Assembly (NCBI RefSeq): GCF_021462225.1
Contig: NC_061804.1
Coordinates: 12,964,740 to 13,028,739 of the forward strand
DNA from: Girardinichthys multiradiatus
Taxonomy: Eukaryota; Chordata; Actinopteri; Cyprinodontiformes; Goodeidae
DNA length: 64,000 bases
Direction: 5' to 3'
Position 1 is the stretch's first letter. Each line of letters begins with the position of its first letter. Of this stretch, positions 10,697 to 21,894 are shown piece by piece. The position numbers and the translations under genes are program-made. The notes under the pieces were generated by a model. That model saw nothing but the letters and a program-made list of their open reading frames with translations, was not told the origin of the DNA and did no database searches.

Positions 10697-11317
10697 TGTT
10701 GGGAATTGGGAGTGTTTGTTCCTGTGCTTGTCCACCAGAGGTCCTCCTGGAGCTTCTTTTAACCATCTACAGGTGTTGCTGATCTTCGGCTGATTGGCCT
10801 TACCTGGGAGGAGTACTTCGGAGCCTGCCACCAGTCCTTCAGCACCTGAGTGTTGTTGCCTTAGTGGTAAACACCAAGCCAGAGAAACTTTGCCAGTCTG
10901 TTTTTGGCTTTTGCTAATCCTGTTTATCTTTCCCTGCTTCCTGTTAGAAACCTGTGAGGTGTGGTCTGTTACCTACGGAGCTGGACTTGGACATTCTACA
11001 CCTTCTACTGCTGTTTGTGAATTTGGATTATTCATCTCTGACAAGCTATTTGGATTGCCTGACTCCCAAGCCCAGTGGTATGACCCTCCTGAATTTCTCT
11101 GCTCAAGTGATCAAGTAAGCAAAACGTCTGGAGCTATATGGATGTACTTCCAGCCCAGATCTGAACTAACTTGCCTCTTTCTTCAGTGGACTCGAAGAAC
11201 CTTCCAACCCTCGTTCCAGTAGAACTCTCCTTGTGTGTTTAAATAAACCTTTGAAACTTCTCTGGTCTCCTGAGTGAGTTTTGCATGTGGGTCAAAATAA
11301 TTCTTAAAACAATGACA
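10697..11317 (+). repeat. 5' LTR of Gypsy A
   Basis: The 621-bp LTR begins tgttggga and ends aatgaca. Its right end is fixed by comparison with the partial 3' LTR, which matches to the last base before the target duplication. The sequence cctgagtgtt at 10845-10854, 148 nt in, is the exact complement of the PBS and probably marks the start of R, i.e. the transcript 5' end. No good TATA box is seen upstream of it; the aligned position (near 10814) reads gtacttcg. The LTR contains a 142-aa open frame that I treat as chance. Confidence 0.88.
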
Positions 11318-12103
11318 GAACACTCAGGCCAACAAGACCCAGCAGACTCACTCAGAGTTCAAATAACAGATCAGTATCAATTAATACAGTCGCATGATTC
11401 CAAGCTCAGGTCTTTACATGACCAGCTTACCATCACCAATCAAAATTTGGAACAAATGGCTGGACAAATACAGAGTTTCCTACATAGTCTGCAATCTAAA
11501 CACTGGAAACATATTCGACTTGTGCTGCAACGGCTGCTAGAGAACAAATTATTTGTTAAGGCCGAGAAATGTGAGTTTCACAAGTCCACTGTGTCCTTTT
11601 TGGGCTTTATCCTGCGCAGTGGTCAGTTGTGTTCCGACCCAGCAAAAATTAAGGCAGTGCTTTAATGGCCCGTACAAGAGTCCAGGAGGCAGCTTCAACG
11701 CTTTTTGGGCTTTGCAAACTTTTACCGTCGCTTTATTAGGGACTTCAGCCAAACGGCTGCCCCCCTTACATGTCTCACCTCCACCAAAGTAGCTTTTTCC
11801 TGGACACATGAAGCTGACTCTGCCTTTAGAGAGCTAAAGGAAAGATTTGCCAAAGCGCCTATTCTGCTTCAACCTGACTCTTCCAAACAGTTTGTCCTTG
11901 AGGTGGATGCTTCAGATTCTGGGGTAGATGCTGTGCTTTCTCAACGTTCAAGTGATGACGACAAACTCCACTCTTGTGCTCATTTCTCCCGCAGACTGTC
12001 CCCCACTGAGAGAAATTATGATGTTGGTGATCGAGAGCTGTTAGCCATCAAACTAGCCCTGGAGAAATGGCGTCACTGGTTGGAGGGCACTGGTCTGGAC
12101 TGA
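11312..12103 (+). pseudogene. Gypsy A gag-RT-RNase H remnant
   Basis: ATG 11312 lies in the last bases of the LTR, so the PBS falls within codons 3-6. About 60 residues of Gag (acidic, Gln-rich, probably coiled) follow, then an abrupt join near 11500 to the end of RT ('[20 protein letters not shown]'). A single TAA at 11663 interrupts the frame, which continues through the RT-RNase H connection ('[14 protein letters not shown]') and RNase H ('[17 protein letters not shown]', '[14 protein letters not shown]'). RNase H normally has Gly where this copy has Asp before 'AVLSQ'. The protease, most of Gag and the RT catalytic YLDD box are missing. A frameshifting deletion at 12090 moves the RNase H end ('[12 protein letters not shown]') to another frame. 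Confidence 0.85.
11319..11328 (+). other. primer-binding site of Gypsy A, self-primer type
   Basis: aacactcagg, one base after the 5' LTR, is the exact reverse complement of 10845-10854 in the same LTR. It does not resemble a tRNA 3' end (no TGG start). The pairing suggests priming by the folded 5' end of the element's own RNA, as in the Tf1/sushi group. Confidence 0.7.
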
Positions 12104-12680
12104 TCACAAGAACCTCTCCTACCTTCAGTCAGCCAAGCGTCTGAACCCACGCCAGTCCCGTTGGTCCCTATTCTTCTCCCGGTTTAACCTCACCATCTCA
12201 TACCGTCCTGGAACGTCGTTTCTGGTGGCCCACTTTACATAAGGACGTTAAGAGCTATGTGGGGGCTTGTTCTACCTGTGCCCGAAGTAAACCGTCTCAC
12301 CGCCCTCCTGCTGGTCTCCTGCAGCCTTTACCTATTCCCATGAGACCATGGTCCCACATAGCTTTGGACTTTGTTACTGGGTTACCCCCCTCTCGTGGAA
12401 TGACAACTATTCTGACCATAGTGGATAGATTCTCCAAATCATGCCATCTTATTGCATTAAAGAAACTTCCATCAGCACTCCAGACTGCTCGGCTACTTGT
12501 CCGTCATGTGTTCCGTCTGCATGGATTCCCACAAGAGATCCTGTCGGACCGAGGCCCTCAGTTCACCTCACAGGTTTGGAAGCAGTTTTGTCTCGCCTTA
12601 AATGCTAGAGTTGCTCTCTCCTCAGGTTACCATCCTCAAACTAATGGTCAAACTGAGAGAATGAACCAAGAACTGGAATC
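12104..12680 (+). pseudogene. Gypsy A RNase H end and integrase core
   Basis: To 12213 the sequence encodes the end of RNase H ('[16 protein letters not shown]'), shifted relative to the preceding frame. At about 12214 it joins directly to the last part of the integrase zinc-binding domain ('[12 protein letters not shown]', 'CSTCARSK'). The catalytic core follows: Asp in '[11 protein letters not shown]', Asp in '[10 protein letters not shown]' and Glu in '[12 protein letters not shown]', the D,D-35-E triad that joins element DNA to the chromosome. All three are intact, but the domain breaks off near 12680 at the join to the 3' LTR, so the C-terminal domain, and any chromodomain, is absent. 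The open frame from 12259 runs on into LTR sequence to a stop at 12718. Confidence 0.88.
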
Positions 12681-12681
12681 C

Positions 12682-12921
12682 ATGACCCTCCTGAATTTCT
12701 CTGCTCAAGTGATCAAGTAAGCAAAACGTCTGGAGCTATATGGATGTACTTCCAGCCCAGATCTGAACTAACTCTTGCCTCTTTCTTCAGTGGACTCGAA
12801 GAACCTTCCAACCCTCGTTTCAGTAGAACTCTCCTTGTGTGTTTAAATAAACCTTTGAAACTTCTCTGGTCTCCTGAGTGAGTTTTGCATGTGGGTCAAA
12901 AGAATTCCTAAAACAATGACA
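12682..12921 (+). repeat. partial 3' LTR of Gypsy A
   Basis: This matches 11080-11317 of the 5' LTR with about three substitutions and one 2-bp indel. The first 383 bp of the LTR are missing. The deletion joins integrase codons to the LTR at 'catgaccctcc'. Confidence 0.92.
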
Positions 12922-12926
12922 GTAAC

Positions 12927-15900
12927 AGTAGATTTTAAACTTTTAAAGCATCTTCTGATTTCTCAAAGCCAAGTTTAATCCAGTGTCCTTTTATCCTTTA
13001 CACAGATGTTATGTTTTGTTGCTTCTTGGCCAGGACTCCCTTGAAAAAGAGGCTCTTAATCTCAGTGGGACTTTCCTGGTGAAATACAATAAATAAATAG
13101 TAATAAGGGGATGAGAGCAGTTTTGCCTTAAGTTCAAGATGTTAAAGCACAAAACACAGTTTTTGTAAATCTAGGTACTTTGAGAGGTGACTAATACAAT
13201 TAGGGTCAAACAGGTACATTCACAAACCTTTTAGTTTAAAAGCTAAAGGCATGTGAACCACCCTTTTTATGTTAATTAGACTTTTAACATGCATACAAGG
13301 AAGGATCTGCTAAAACTGTGCTGTTGAGTAGTGGTTCTCTGACACGGTTTGGACACATTATACATTAATTTTAGCTTGTCTTTATGCATTTTTACTTGGG
13401 TAGATTACAGTCAGTGCAAAATGTGTCTAATTCTTCACTGCTGTATGAAATATTTACCAGAAACACAGAAGAAAGGTAAAAGAAACCACCTGTTGCACTG
13501 CTTATATCTCAAAGAAATTATTGTCTCACAGTGGGAGTGCAAACAATTTCTGTCACACACAAATAAATTGTTGAAAAATGTAATAAAAATTATCCTTTAC
13601 TCAAAATGCAAGCTTTCATTTTGCATTCTGACAATGTCACAAATTAGTACTAATATATACTATATATCTTTAATTTAGAATATATTTGTAAAAAGTATCT
13701 GAAATATTTCAACATTTTTAACTTCAGTCTTCTGGATCTTCTAGTTATCAAATAAAAGGTTAAGACATACCTGTTTTACAGTCTGTAACAGCACCTCAAA
13801 AACATTCAAATGACCCTACTGATTTAAAAATGCCATCCCACACCTGGTTCCTCACTTATACGATGAGATGTTGTTCCTGGTTTTGAGGTGTGCTTAAATC
13901 TTGTCAGACCCAGGTTCACTTAGTCAAGTAATTTCTCCCTGTGTCTTTTATCACTTCTGCACCTGCTGTGTTTATGGATGAAGTAAGGACAACTATGATG
14001 TTGACATGTAGTTAGAGTTAGTCTGCGTCCTTGGTGGGTTTGATTTGGCCCAGAGGTCATAGCTCAACTCCTGGGACTTCACACTTTTTTTAAATTCTAA
14101 GCCAAACAGCTGTTGTATTGTATTATGTGCACCACTATTTCAATAAGATACAAATAGTCAGAAATACTAATAGTTGCCATTTTCACTTTGTTTTTTACTC
14201 ACGGCAGCCATATTGAATACTAAACTTCTGGCTGCTTGACAACCTCACACTTTCCCTGTCACTATTATGACTTAAGGGTGCTTTCTTGTTACATTTCCAA
14301 CTTGGAAAATCTGGCATCTGAAACTAATAATGCACTATATGTTTTTTTTGAGATGGAACAAATACTGTGTGCAATAGATGAGCAAAAAGCATAGCTTTGT
14401 GAATTCGTGTTCGGTATACAGATACATGCTTGAACAAAATGCCCGTCTAACCGATTGTGATTAATAACTGAAGGGCTGTGGTCAGGGTCTAAATGATCTA
14501 TCCTAGGCCAACATATGAATTATTGTAAAACAGACTTTAAAACAATGACCAACTGTCCTTTGAAAGCCATGGATTTCCAGAATGATAAACCTGACTTACA
14601 GGTTCACCTTTTTCCACTTCCTCTTTTCTTATCCTCTCCCTGTTGATGATAAAAGAGCACCTTCAGACTGCCCACAAAACATCCTATTTGTTGTCCCTGT
14701 TACACAATGTGAGCTGTCTTTGTTTGAAAGTGGTCTTTCCATCAGTGCTACACAAAAGATGCCTTTACAATGCGCCGAGAGAAGAACATCAAGATTTAAA
14801 GGAGAAAATCCAAAGAGAAAGAAAGGTCAACGGTAAGAGAAGAACTGAGGAAACAGTATAGAAGTGGGAGCGAAGATTGGGGCCCCATGGTGCTCCTGGT
14901 GCAAAACGCTTTGTATTTTCTTTGGTTCAGGTCTGTTTAAAAGAGCAAGGAGAACAAGTTGCCACCAGCACTGAGTTTTACACAATACTGAGCTTAAATC
15001 TAAGTCTAAAGATCAGCCCCATAAAAGAACAGGAGACAGAAACATATTTCCTTCGTTCTCTGCTAGTTACATCATTTCTCACTTTCTCTGATTAATAGAG
15101 CGACATCCAAGTGGTGTTTCATGAAAATACCAAACTAAAATATGTCTTCTGTATCCAGGTAGATTAAACAGAGTAGCATTTGAGATTTGGGAGTCTCATC
15201 ATTCTTTGGTTAAACCAGGGGCCAATTTTGCCCTAAGTCCAGCAAATGTTACATGAATTTTAAAAAAATGTAAATGTAATTTAAAATCACCAGAATAAAT
15301 ATCTACTACAGGACGGTTATATATAAATTATTTATTTGTTTTGTAAAAGAGGATAGATACATTTACTTCTATGGGATGTTGACATTTGTGGGGGAAAAAA
15401 GCGCAGAGTTTCCAACTTAATAACCAGAAAAATAGGTTTAAAACATATTACCGGTACTTTAGTCTTATTCTGTTGTGGAAATTGAATTATTCTATAAAAA
15501 ACCTCAGATTCAAAGAGAACCACTTGCAGCTCCAGCGCCACAGGTTACAGACCCCAGGATTAAGCAAAGATTAGGAAAAAAATGCTTCGTCCAACAGACA
15601 CCATAGACAAATGCAGTTACTTCTGTTTTCTAGCACTTTGGTGCTACTTTTTTGATTATTTTATTAGTTTATTTTTGTGCTAATATATGTAGTAGAGGCT
15701 TACTTTGAATTACTTTAATTTGTAAATGTGGGGATTTGAAATTTACATGTGGTTTTTCTGTTTCTCTCAGATAACGTAACTAATTTATATATAGTTCATC
15801 TGCACTTTGCCTTTAAATCACTGCCAGTCAGAGATATAGCTCCTGATACTGTTTAGTTGATGCTAGGCTTATTGTGCACCATACACTCTGTTATTAAAGG

Positions 15901-16399
15901 GGAAAAAGAAAAACATCCCCACAATGTTGGCCTCCCATCTGGACATCGGAACCTCTGGGTATGTTATGGCTGACACTTCTCTTTCATCTCGCATGGTGGA
16001 CAAGGACAACACCTATTGAGCCGTCAAACCTCAGATTTAGGAGCAGTGTGGCTTTATCCTGTCTGTGCATTTTCTGTGAGAGTCGTGAAAGTTTAGCAGT
16101 TAGATCCAGATGTGTTTTATGAATCAGGAGAAGGCTTACAATTGTGCAGTGGAGATTTAAATATGAACCATATAGGCGACATTAGAAAGGAGGGCACATG
16201 ATTTGTAGTTAATGGCACCCTGAACAGGTTTTCTATTGCTTTGATATGTTCACACCATGCCTATGTGAGGTGGGGCACAAGGTATTTAGTGACTGTTTTC
16301 CTTAAGGTGTTTAACTACTTTCAATTGGGCAATTCAAAGAAATTACATCTTCAGAAACTGGGACCATTTCAGTGGATGTTTGTGTTATGGAAACAACCA
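12927..16399. other. unannotated DNA with one retroelement tail
   Basis: Apart from the repeat tail at 13010-13105, I see no coding motif, RNA gene or repeat boundary. Open frames at 13349-13678, 14582-14861 and 14877-15095 carry no recognisable domain. Confidence 0.35.
13010..13105 (+). mobile_element. LINE/SINE 3' tail fragment
   Basis: The block 'ttggccaggactccctt', 'aaagaggctcttaatctc', 'gtgggactttcctgg' followed by 'aaatacaataaataaatag' has the form of a very common teleost retroelement 3' end (Glu/Leu-rich when translated, ending in an A/T-rich simple tail). Only the tail is present. Confidence 0.5.
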
Positions 16400-16820
16400 C
16401 AGAAGGGACACATTAGTAGTGGGTGTGGGGGGCAGCAGAAAGAGAACTTCCACTGCAACTGTGTTAAGCAATGTATTTTTTGGGGGGTCCCTGGAAGTAT
16501 AAGGTGCAGACCATACTTTCGAGAGCCAGCTGGCCCTTTCAAAGTTAAGCAAGAACTGCATCTAGATTATCAACAGAAAGTCAAGCTTCTCCCCAGAGCA
16601 GGTTTGCCTCCGCCAGGGCTGCCCCTTGTTCTGTTTCTGCTGTTCATTGACATGATCTCAAGATGTAGCCTTGAAGAGGAGGCTATTTTGTTTGCAACGT
16701 CAGGGTCTCAGACTTGCTTTTTATAGATACTGTGGCTGCTCTTTCACACCAAACGGAATCAGTTGAGGTGGATCAACAATCTGATTATTCTCTTTTTAGG
16801 TTAGGTTAGGAGACCCCTCG
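16400..16820 (+). mobile_element. possible RTE/Rex3-like RT fragment
   Basis: The plus strand from about 16605 reads 'PPGLPLVLFLLFIDMISRCS-EEEA', resembling the RT segment 'QGCPLSPVLFVIFMDRISR' of fish Rex3/RTE-type LINEs, and the following 'gcttttt-atagatactgtgg' sits where the 'FADDVV' box would be. The 161-aa open frame at 16241-16726 covers it, but its upstream two thirds are not recognisable. Stops and indels make it a relic. The match rests on motif resemblance by eye. Confidence 0.35.
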
Positions 16821-17220
16821 GTGGAGGAAGTAGATATTCTCTCTGCCCAGGAACATTTTTGGGATCTCTCAGATTGAGCAGGAGAGTGTTGGTCGGGAGA
16901 AAAATGTCTGGGTTTCCCCCCTAGACTTGTATTTGTCTTTGCATACGGAATCAGAATTAGATAAGAAAACTATAATAGTAAAAAAAACACTGTGATTTAA
17001 TGTTAGTCTCTGAAGGATTGAAAATATTTAACAGTGAAGAGTTCAAATTAAAGGAGGAGGTAAACAATTTTCTTTAATCAAAGTAGAGGAGTTGAAGACC
17101 GATTCTTAATTCCTAATTAAGTTTGAATGTATTCTCCCAGCTTTTTTTCCTCTGTCAATACAAATATAAAAGAACAGGAACAAATAAAATGAATACTTAT
17201 CTAAAAAAAATTGAAGAGTT
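16821..17220. other. unannotated DNA before LINE
   Basis: No feature seen. The LINE sequence starts abruptly near 17221. Confidence 0.35.
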
Positions 17221-17226
17221 TGATCC

Positions 17227-18663
17227 ATGTTCTTGAATATTTACAGGCCTCCTAAGTCCAAAACAAACTTTATCAGTGATTTTAATGAGCTTTTATCTGT
17301 GATTTGTGTTGATTATGACTGTTTAATTATTGTGGGAGACTTCAACATTCACATGGACAATCCTGAAGACAGAAGTGAAATAAATCTATGTGACACTCGT
17401 AGAAATTTTGGTTTGACTCAACATGTTAAACAGCAAACACACAAACAGGGACATATTTTGGACTTGATCATCACTAAGGGTCTAAACGTTTCCAAGGTGT
17501 CTGTAACTGATGTTGCTCTATCTGACCACTTTTCTGTTATTTTTGAAAGCATCATCTGCAATGACTCAGTTTGCCAAAGAGACATGATAAGAAAACGCAT
17601 CTTTAAGGACAGTGCTGCTGAAACCTTTAACCAGATTTACTCTTCTACCTCCACTTTGCCCTGTAACACTGTAGATGAGCTGGTAGATAACTTTCATTCT
17701 AAAATCTCGGACATCATTGATTCAATTGCTCCAATTAAAGTGAAAGTCGTTTCTGGGAAGAAAATGTCTCCATGGAGAAGTGCTCCTCCAGTCAGAAGTG
17801 AAAAAAAGGAGTGTCGAAAAGCTGAACGCAGGTGGTGAAAGACTAGACTCCAGGTTCACTATATTATCTATAAAGAGAGACTATATAGATATAACCTACA
17901 ACTGAAAAATGCAAGGGAATCTTTCTTTTCTGAGATCATCAGCAAAAACATTAACAATGCTGGTGCATTATTTGCCACGGTCGACAGGTTAACAAACCCT
18001 CCTGTAACTGTAGCATCTGAACTCCACTCTACCAGGGCCTGCAATGAATTTGCTAAATTTTTTACTGAAAAAACCCAAAAGATTAGAGGGGCAGTCAGCA
18101 CATCCACATCAACTCCAGTACCAATGTTGTCTCCAACTAGAACTGATTTTGACAAAATTTCCCAATTTCACCAAATAAACTGCAAAATCTTAGAAGAAAT
18201 CATACAGCAACTAAGCTCTTCTTCCTGCTGTCTCGATCTTTTACCCACAGCTTTCCTTAAGAAAGCTTTGCCTGTAATAACATCTGATTTAACACAAATA
18301 ATAAACACGTCCCTTTTGTCAGGTGTTTTCCCCCAGGCCCTGAGAACAACAATTATCAAACCTCTATTGAAAAAGAGCAACTTGGACAAGCTGCTACTAC
18401 AAAACTACAGGCCTATATCAAACCTCCTCTTCATCAGTAAGATTTTTGAAAAAGCTGTGTTTCAGCAGTTAAACAACTTCCTAACAACAACCAACCGCTT
18501 CGATGTCTTCCAGTCAGGCGTCCGTGCTCACCACAGTATAGAGACTGCTCTTGTCAAGGTGTTCAATGACATCCATATAAATGCAGACTGTGAAAGAACC
18601 ACAGTGCTGGTATTATTGGACATAGTGCAGCATTCGACACTGTTGATCACTCCATTTTATTAG
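17227..18663 (+). pseudogene. LINE endonuclease and N-terminal RT
   Basis: The AP-endonuclease C-terminal half is clear: 'LIIVGDFNIHMD', 'HILDLIITKG' and 'VALSDHFSVIFE', where the Asp-His pair belongs to the catalytic centre that nicks target DNA. One TGA at 17836 interrupts the frame, which continues through the linker and the first RT blocks ('KPLLKKSNLD', 'NYRPISNLLFISKIFEK', 'FQSGVRAHHSIETALVKV'). At about 18615 the '[13 protein letters not shown]' block is broken by a small deletion that shifts the frame, and the original frame stops at 18661. Confidence 0.87.
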
Positions 18664-19721
18664 AGCACCTGGAAAACTGGGTCGGCCTTTCTGGTACAGC
18701 ACTCAACTGGTTTAAATCCTACTTGAAGGACAGGAACGTTTTTGTGTCAGTAGGTAACTTTACATCAGAGAGCACAAAAATCACATGTGGCGTTCCCCAA
18801 GGGTCCATCTTAGGGCCCCTTCTATTCAATATCTACATGCTCCTCCTAACTCAGATTTTAATAAACAACATAAGTTATCATAAATATGCAGACGACACAC
18901 AGCTATACGTTACGATGTCACCAGGTGACCATGAACCCATTCAAGCGCTGGATAAATGCTTAGAAGAAATCAATGCATTGATGGGCCAACATTTTCTTCA
19001 GCTGAATCAAAACAAAACTGAAATAATAATCTTTGGACCAAAGGAAGAGCGTTAAAAAGTTAGCACACAGCTTCAGTTAATACAGCTAGAAACCACCAGT
19101 CAGGCTTGAAACCTGGGCGTAGTGATGGACTCAGATCTGAACCTTCAGAGGCACATAAAGACAGTAACAAGGTCGGCCTTCTATCACCTAAAGAACATCT
19201 CCAGGATTAAAGGATTAATGTCTCAGCAGGACCTTGAAAAACTAATTAATGCGTTCATCTTTAGTAGAATAGATTACTGCAACGGTGTCTTCACAGGTCT
19301 GCCTAAAAAGTCGATCAGACAGCTGCAGTTGATCCAGAACGCTGCTGCCCGCGTCCTCACTAGAACTAAGAAAGTGGAGCACATCATCCCGGTTCTAAAG
19401 TCCTTAAAGCACTGGCTTCCTGTAGCTCAGAGAATAGACTTTAAAATACTTCTGTTAGTCTATAAATCACTGAATGGCTTAGCACCAAAATACATTACAG
19501 ACTTGTTGTGAGTGTATCAACCACCCAGACCTCTCAGGCCTTCTGGCTCAAATCTACTCTGCACACCCAGAACCAAACATGGAGAAGCAGCTCTTAGTTC
19601 TTATGTTCCACTAATCTGGAATAAACTGCCAGAAAACTGTAAAAGCGCTGAAACCCTAAGTTGCTTTAAATCAAGATTAAAAACGTATTTGTTTAGAGTG
19701 GCCTTTGACTGTGCCATCTAA
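18620..19721 (+). pseudogene. LINE C-terminal RT and tail domain
   Basis: After the frameshift the RT continues with '[18 protein letters not shown]', the catalytic 'YADDTQLYV', and '[14 protein letters not shown]'. TAA at 19053, TGA at 19107 and TGA at 19509 interrupt it. The tail domain has the usual L2-type blocks 'RIDYCNGVFTGLPKKSI', 'LIQNAAARVLTRTKK', 'HWLPVAQRIDFKILL' and ends 'CFKSRLKTYLF'. With the upstream frame this adds up to four in-frame stops and one frameshift. Confidence 0.87.
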
Positions 19722-19905
19722 ACATTATTAGTTACGTTTTCAGTCCAATTTTCCTATCCATCATCTATACTCTTTATTTTATTCTTTTTTTTTTTTTTAT
19801 TACCTCTGTTGTTTGATTTTCTGTATCAATGTAATGTTTTTCCTTATGTACAGCGCCTTGAGTGCCTTGTAGCTGAAAAGCGCTATATAAACAAAATACC
19901 TCAAA

Positions 19906-20929
19906 AATTATGTATTTTCAATTGTACTTTAATGGGGATGGGAAAATGCTCCCCCTTACCATAAATGGAAAATCATGTTGCAGGATGACAAAATCTATGT
20001 TGCTATTACAGTTAGACACATGTAGGGGCTACATTAATATTATTAGAAAAAACATTTTTTGATTGTTTGTTTTTTTGCTGGAAATATGCCACAACGTTGA
20101 GGTGTTGAATTTTGTGGTAACATTAAAGTAAATAAACGCAAAATGATCATTATCTTTCACCTTTCCTGATGCCAAACAGCACTCCTACGCTTCTATTACT
20201 GAGTCCGGTTTTAGCCCCACAAATCATGTTAAACCGATTTAAATATGCTGCAAGCAGAGTTGCAGCCATAAACCGTCTGTCCAGTTATCATTGCAACGAA
20301 CATTAAGTAGGAAGGGACGAGTTGACAAGGAGAGTCGCTACTAGGAAAAAGCTGTACTGTGCTCTAAACTGGCTGACCAACAGCTGTGTTGTCCAGTAAA
20401 TTTGTTTACAATCAATTCATTCAGTGTTCTTTTAATAAACAACGAAGTAAAATAATATTGTTTAATGTTAATCACTTCTAATCTTTATGCAAAACAAATC
20501 CTTGCAGTATCATGACTGTAGTCCTCATCCCTGCTTTCCTTTCTTAGCAGAAAACAATTGCTCTCTTGCTCCCGGTACAGTGCCCCCCTTGGGCAAGTGT
20601 TTGGATAATCTCTTTCCCTGACATATATTTAATTTACTAACTTTCACTGTTTAACTAGTATCAAAATCGAATGCGAAGTTCAAAAATTTACAAAGCATTA
20701 AAGTTGTACTCTAAAAATGAAAATTCAAAACCTTGGGATTTGCCATTAAATGCAAATTCTGCTTAGAAGATGTGGGAATATATCGTGGACATGTTGCTGA
20801 TCCGTCCAAAGAGTAACATAAAATAAAAGCCTTAGGCCCGTGTGAGAAAACCAGTACAATCAAAGATGTATAAATATGTTTAATTGAAAATATATTTTTT
20901 CAGCTGGTTGCATGAATCAAGACAATAAG
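19906..20929. other. unannotated DNA
   Basis: No coding motif or repeat boundary recognised. It is AT-rich, with T/A tracts at 20040-20075. Confidence 0.35.
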
Positions 20930-21200
20930 CAAGGCTGCTTTCTTTGATTAAGGAATAATCCAACAATCAGCTTGCATGTTAGGAGCTCTAATTGTATGCT
21001 TGTTCTGTCCTGCCTGTTAATTTCATTAATAATTACCCTCATTCTTACTATCCTCGCACAAATATCAATTATGTTTCCTTCATTTGAAAGCCATTATTTC
21101 TCCGAATTACAGACACTAATCAGAATAATGCTCTGGGAATCCTGCAGGCCTGTCCGTCCAATAGTCTGGCTTCTGTAACAGCTCCCACATTTATCAGCCA
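20930..21200. promoter_or_regulatory. candidate conserved non-coding block
   Basis: A repeat-free, locally complex stretch rich in TAATT/ATTA homeodomain-type cores (for example 'gttaatttcattaataattac' near 21017-21037) and 'gattaagg'. Such composition is typical of vertebrate developmental enhancers, but I cannot align it to anything here. This is an inference from base pattern only. Confidence 0.2.
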
Positions 21201-21894
21201 TTTAGAAAATTGTACTTCTAGTCAAGAAAACAAACAGGGTAAAGATTCGTCTGGAACCATCAACAAAGGGCATCTTTCAAATCTGCTTTAATGAGTTTTC
21301 CTCTGAATCACCAAGTCCAAATCAATGATGGGATACTTAATACACTACAATAGTGCATGGATTAGTGAAGGTATTTAAACATTGGCTTTAATTAGAGCTC
21401 TGCCTTTAATGATTTGTGTGTTGGGGTATGACTGCAGCTATCCGGTCTATGGAAGGCACAGAGGACATGATGGAGAGATTTAAGAGAAGAGGAAAAAAGT
21501 GGAAGGATTACTCGGTGAAGGATCAAAGTCACCTTGGGGAGGTCTGACCTCTCAGACTGAAAAGTTGTAAAATGTTTGTCATTACGCTTTCATCTTCAAC
21601 GCATGTTTTTGCCAGTTGCTTCAGAAATTAATGAACCAGCTCTTCAGGTTTTAAGTTTTACCAGTATGGTAACAAAAGTATACAATAAAAATTGTAACTG
21701 TAATTAAGACAAAGCACTATTGTTTATTTTGATTTGTTTTCCGACAATCAATTTTGAGTTCTTGTAAATAAAAAAGTTTGTGGTGTAACAATGGGGTTAT
21801 TTTACGTGGGTGTATGAATCTTTTAAGGACTGTCTAGTAAGATGGGCAGAATACAAAGATATACAGACACCTTAAACGTTTTCACACTGTCATG

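Larger units (their letters stand above)
10697..12921 (+). mobile_element. Ty3/Gypsy retrotransposon A, internally deleted
   Basis: The element is bounded by TG (10697) and CA (12921) and flanked by a 5-bp target duplication, gtaac, at 10692-10696 and 12922-12926, which is standard for Gypsy integration. The order is full 5' LTR, PBS, start of Gag, end of reverse transcriptase, RNase H, integrase core, partial 3' LTR, which fixes it as Ty3/Gypsy rather than Copia. Large pieces are gone: most of Gag, protease, the front of RT, the integrase zinc domain, and everything from integrase to 384 bp into the 3' LTR. The target duplication shows the outer ends were laid down by integration. The LTRs differ at only about three bases plus one 2-bp indel over 238 bp, so the insertion is fairly recent. 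Confidence 0.92.
17221..19905 (+). mobile_element. L2-like LINE, 5'-truncated
   Basis: A non-LTR retrotransposon of the L2/CR1 (Jockey) superfamily. It starts in the middle of the endonuclease domain and runs through RT to a 3' end with 'gcgctatataaa', typical of these elements. No ORF1 or 5' region is present, as expected from incomplete target-primed reverse transcription. It lies on the plus strand, opposite to the related copy at 27491-32160, and its coding sequence differs clearly from that one. Confidence 0.88.

Noticed and set aside
10794..11222. 142-aa open frame in Gypsy A LTR
   Set aside because: It lies within the LTR, overlaps the predicted transcript start and has no motif; the 3' LTR copy does not keep it as a unit.
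13349..13678. 109-aa ORF
   Set aside because: AT-rich, no domain, no splice or promoter context; length is within chance expectation.
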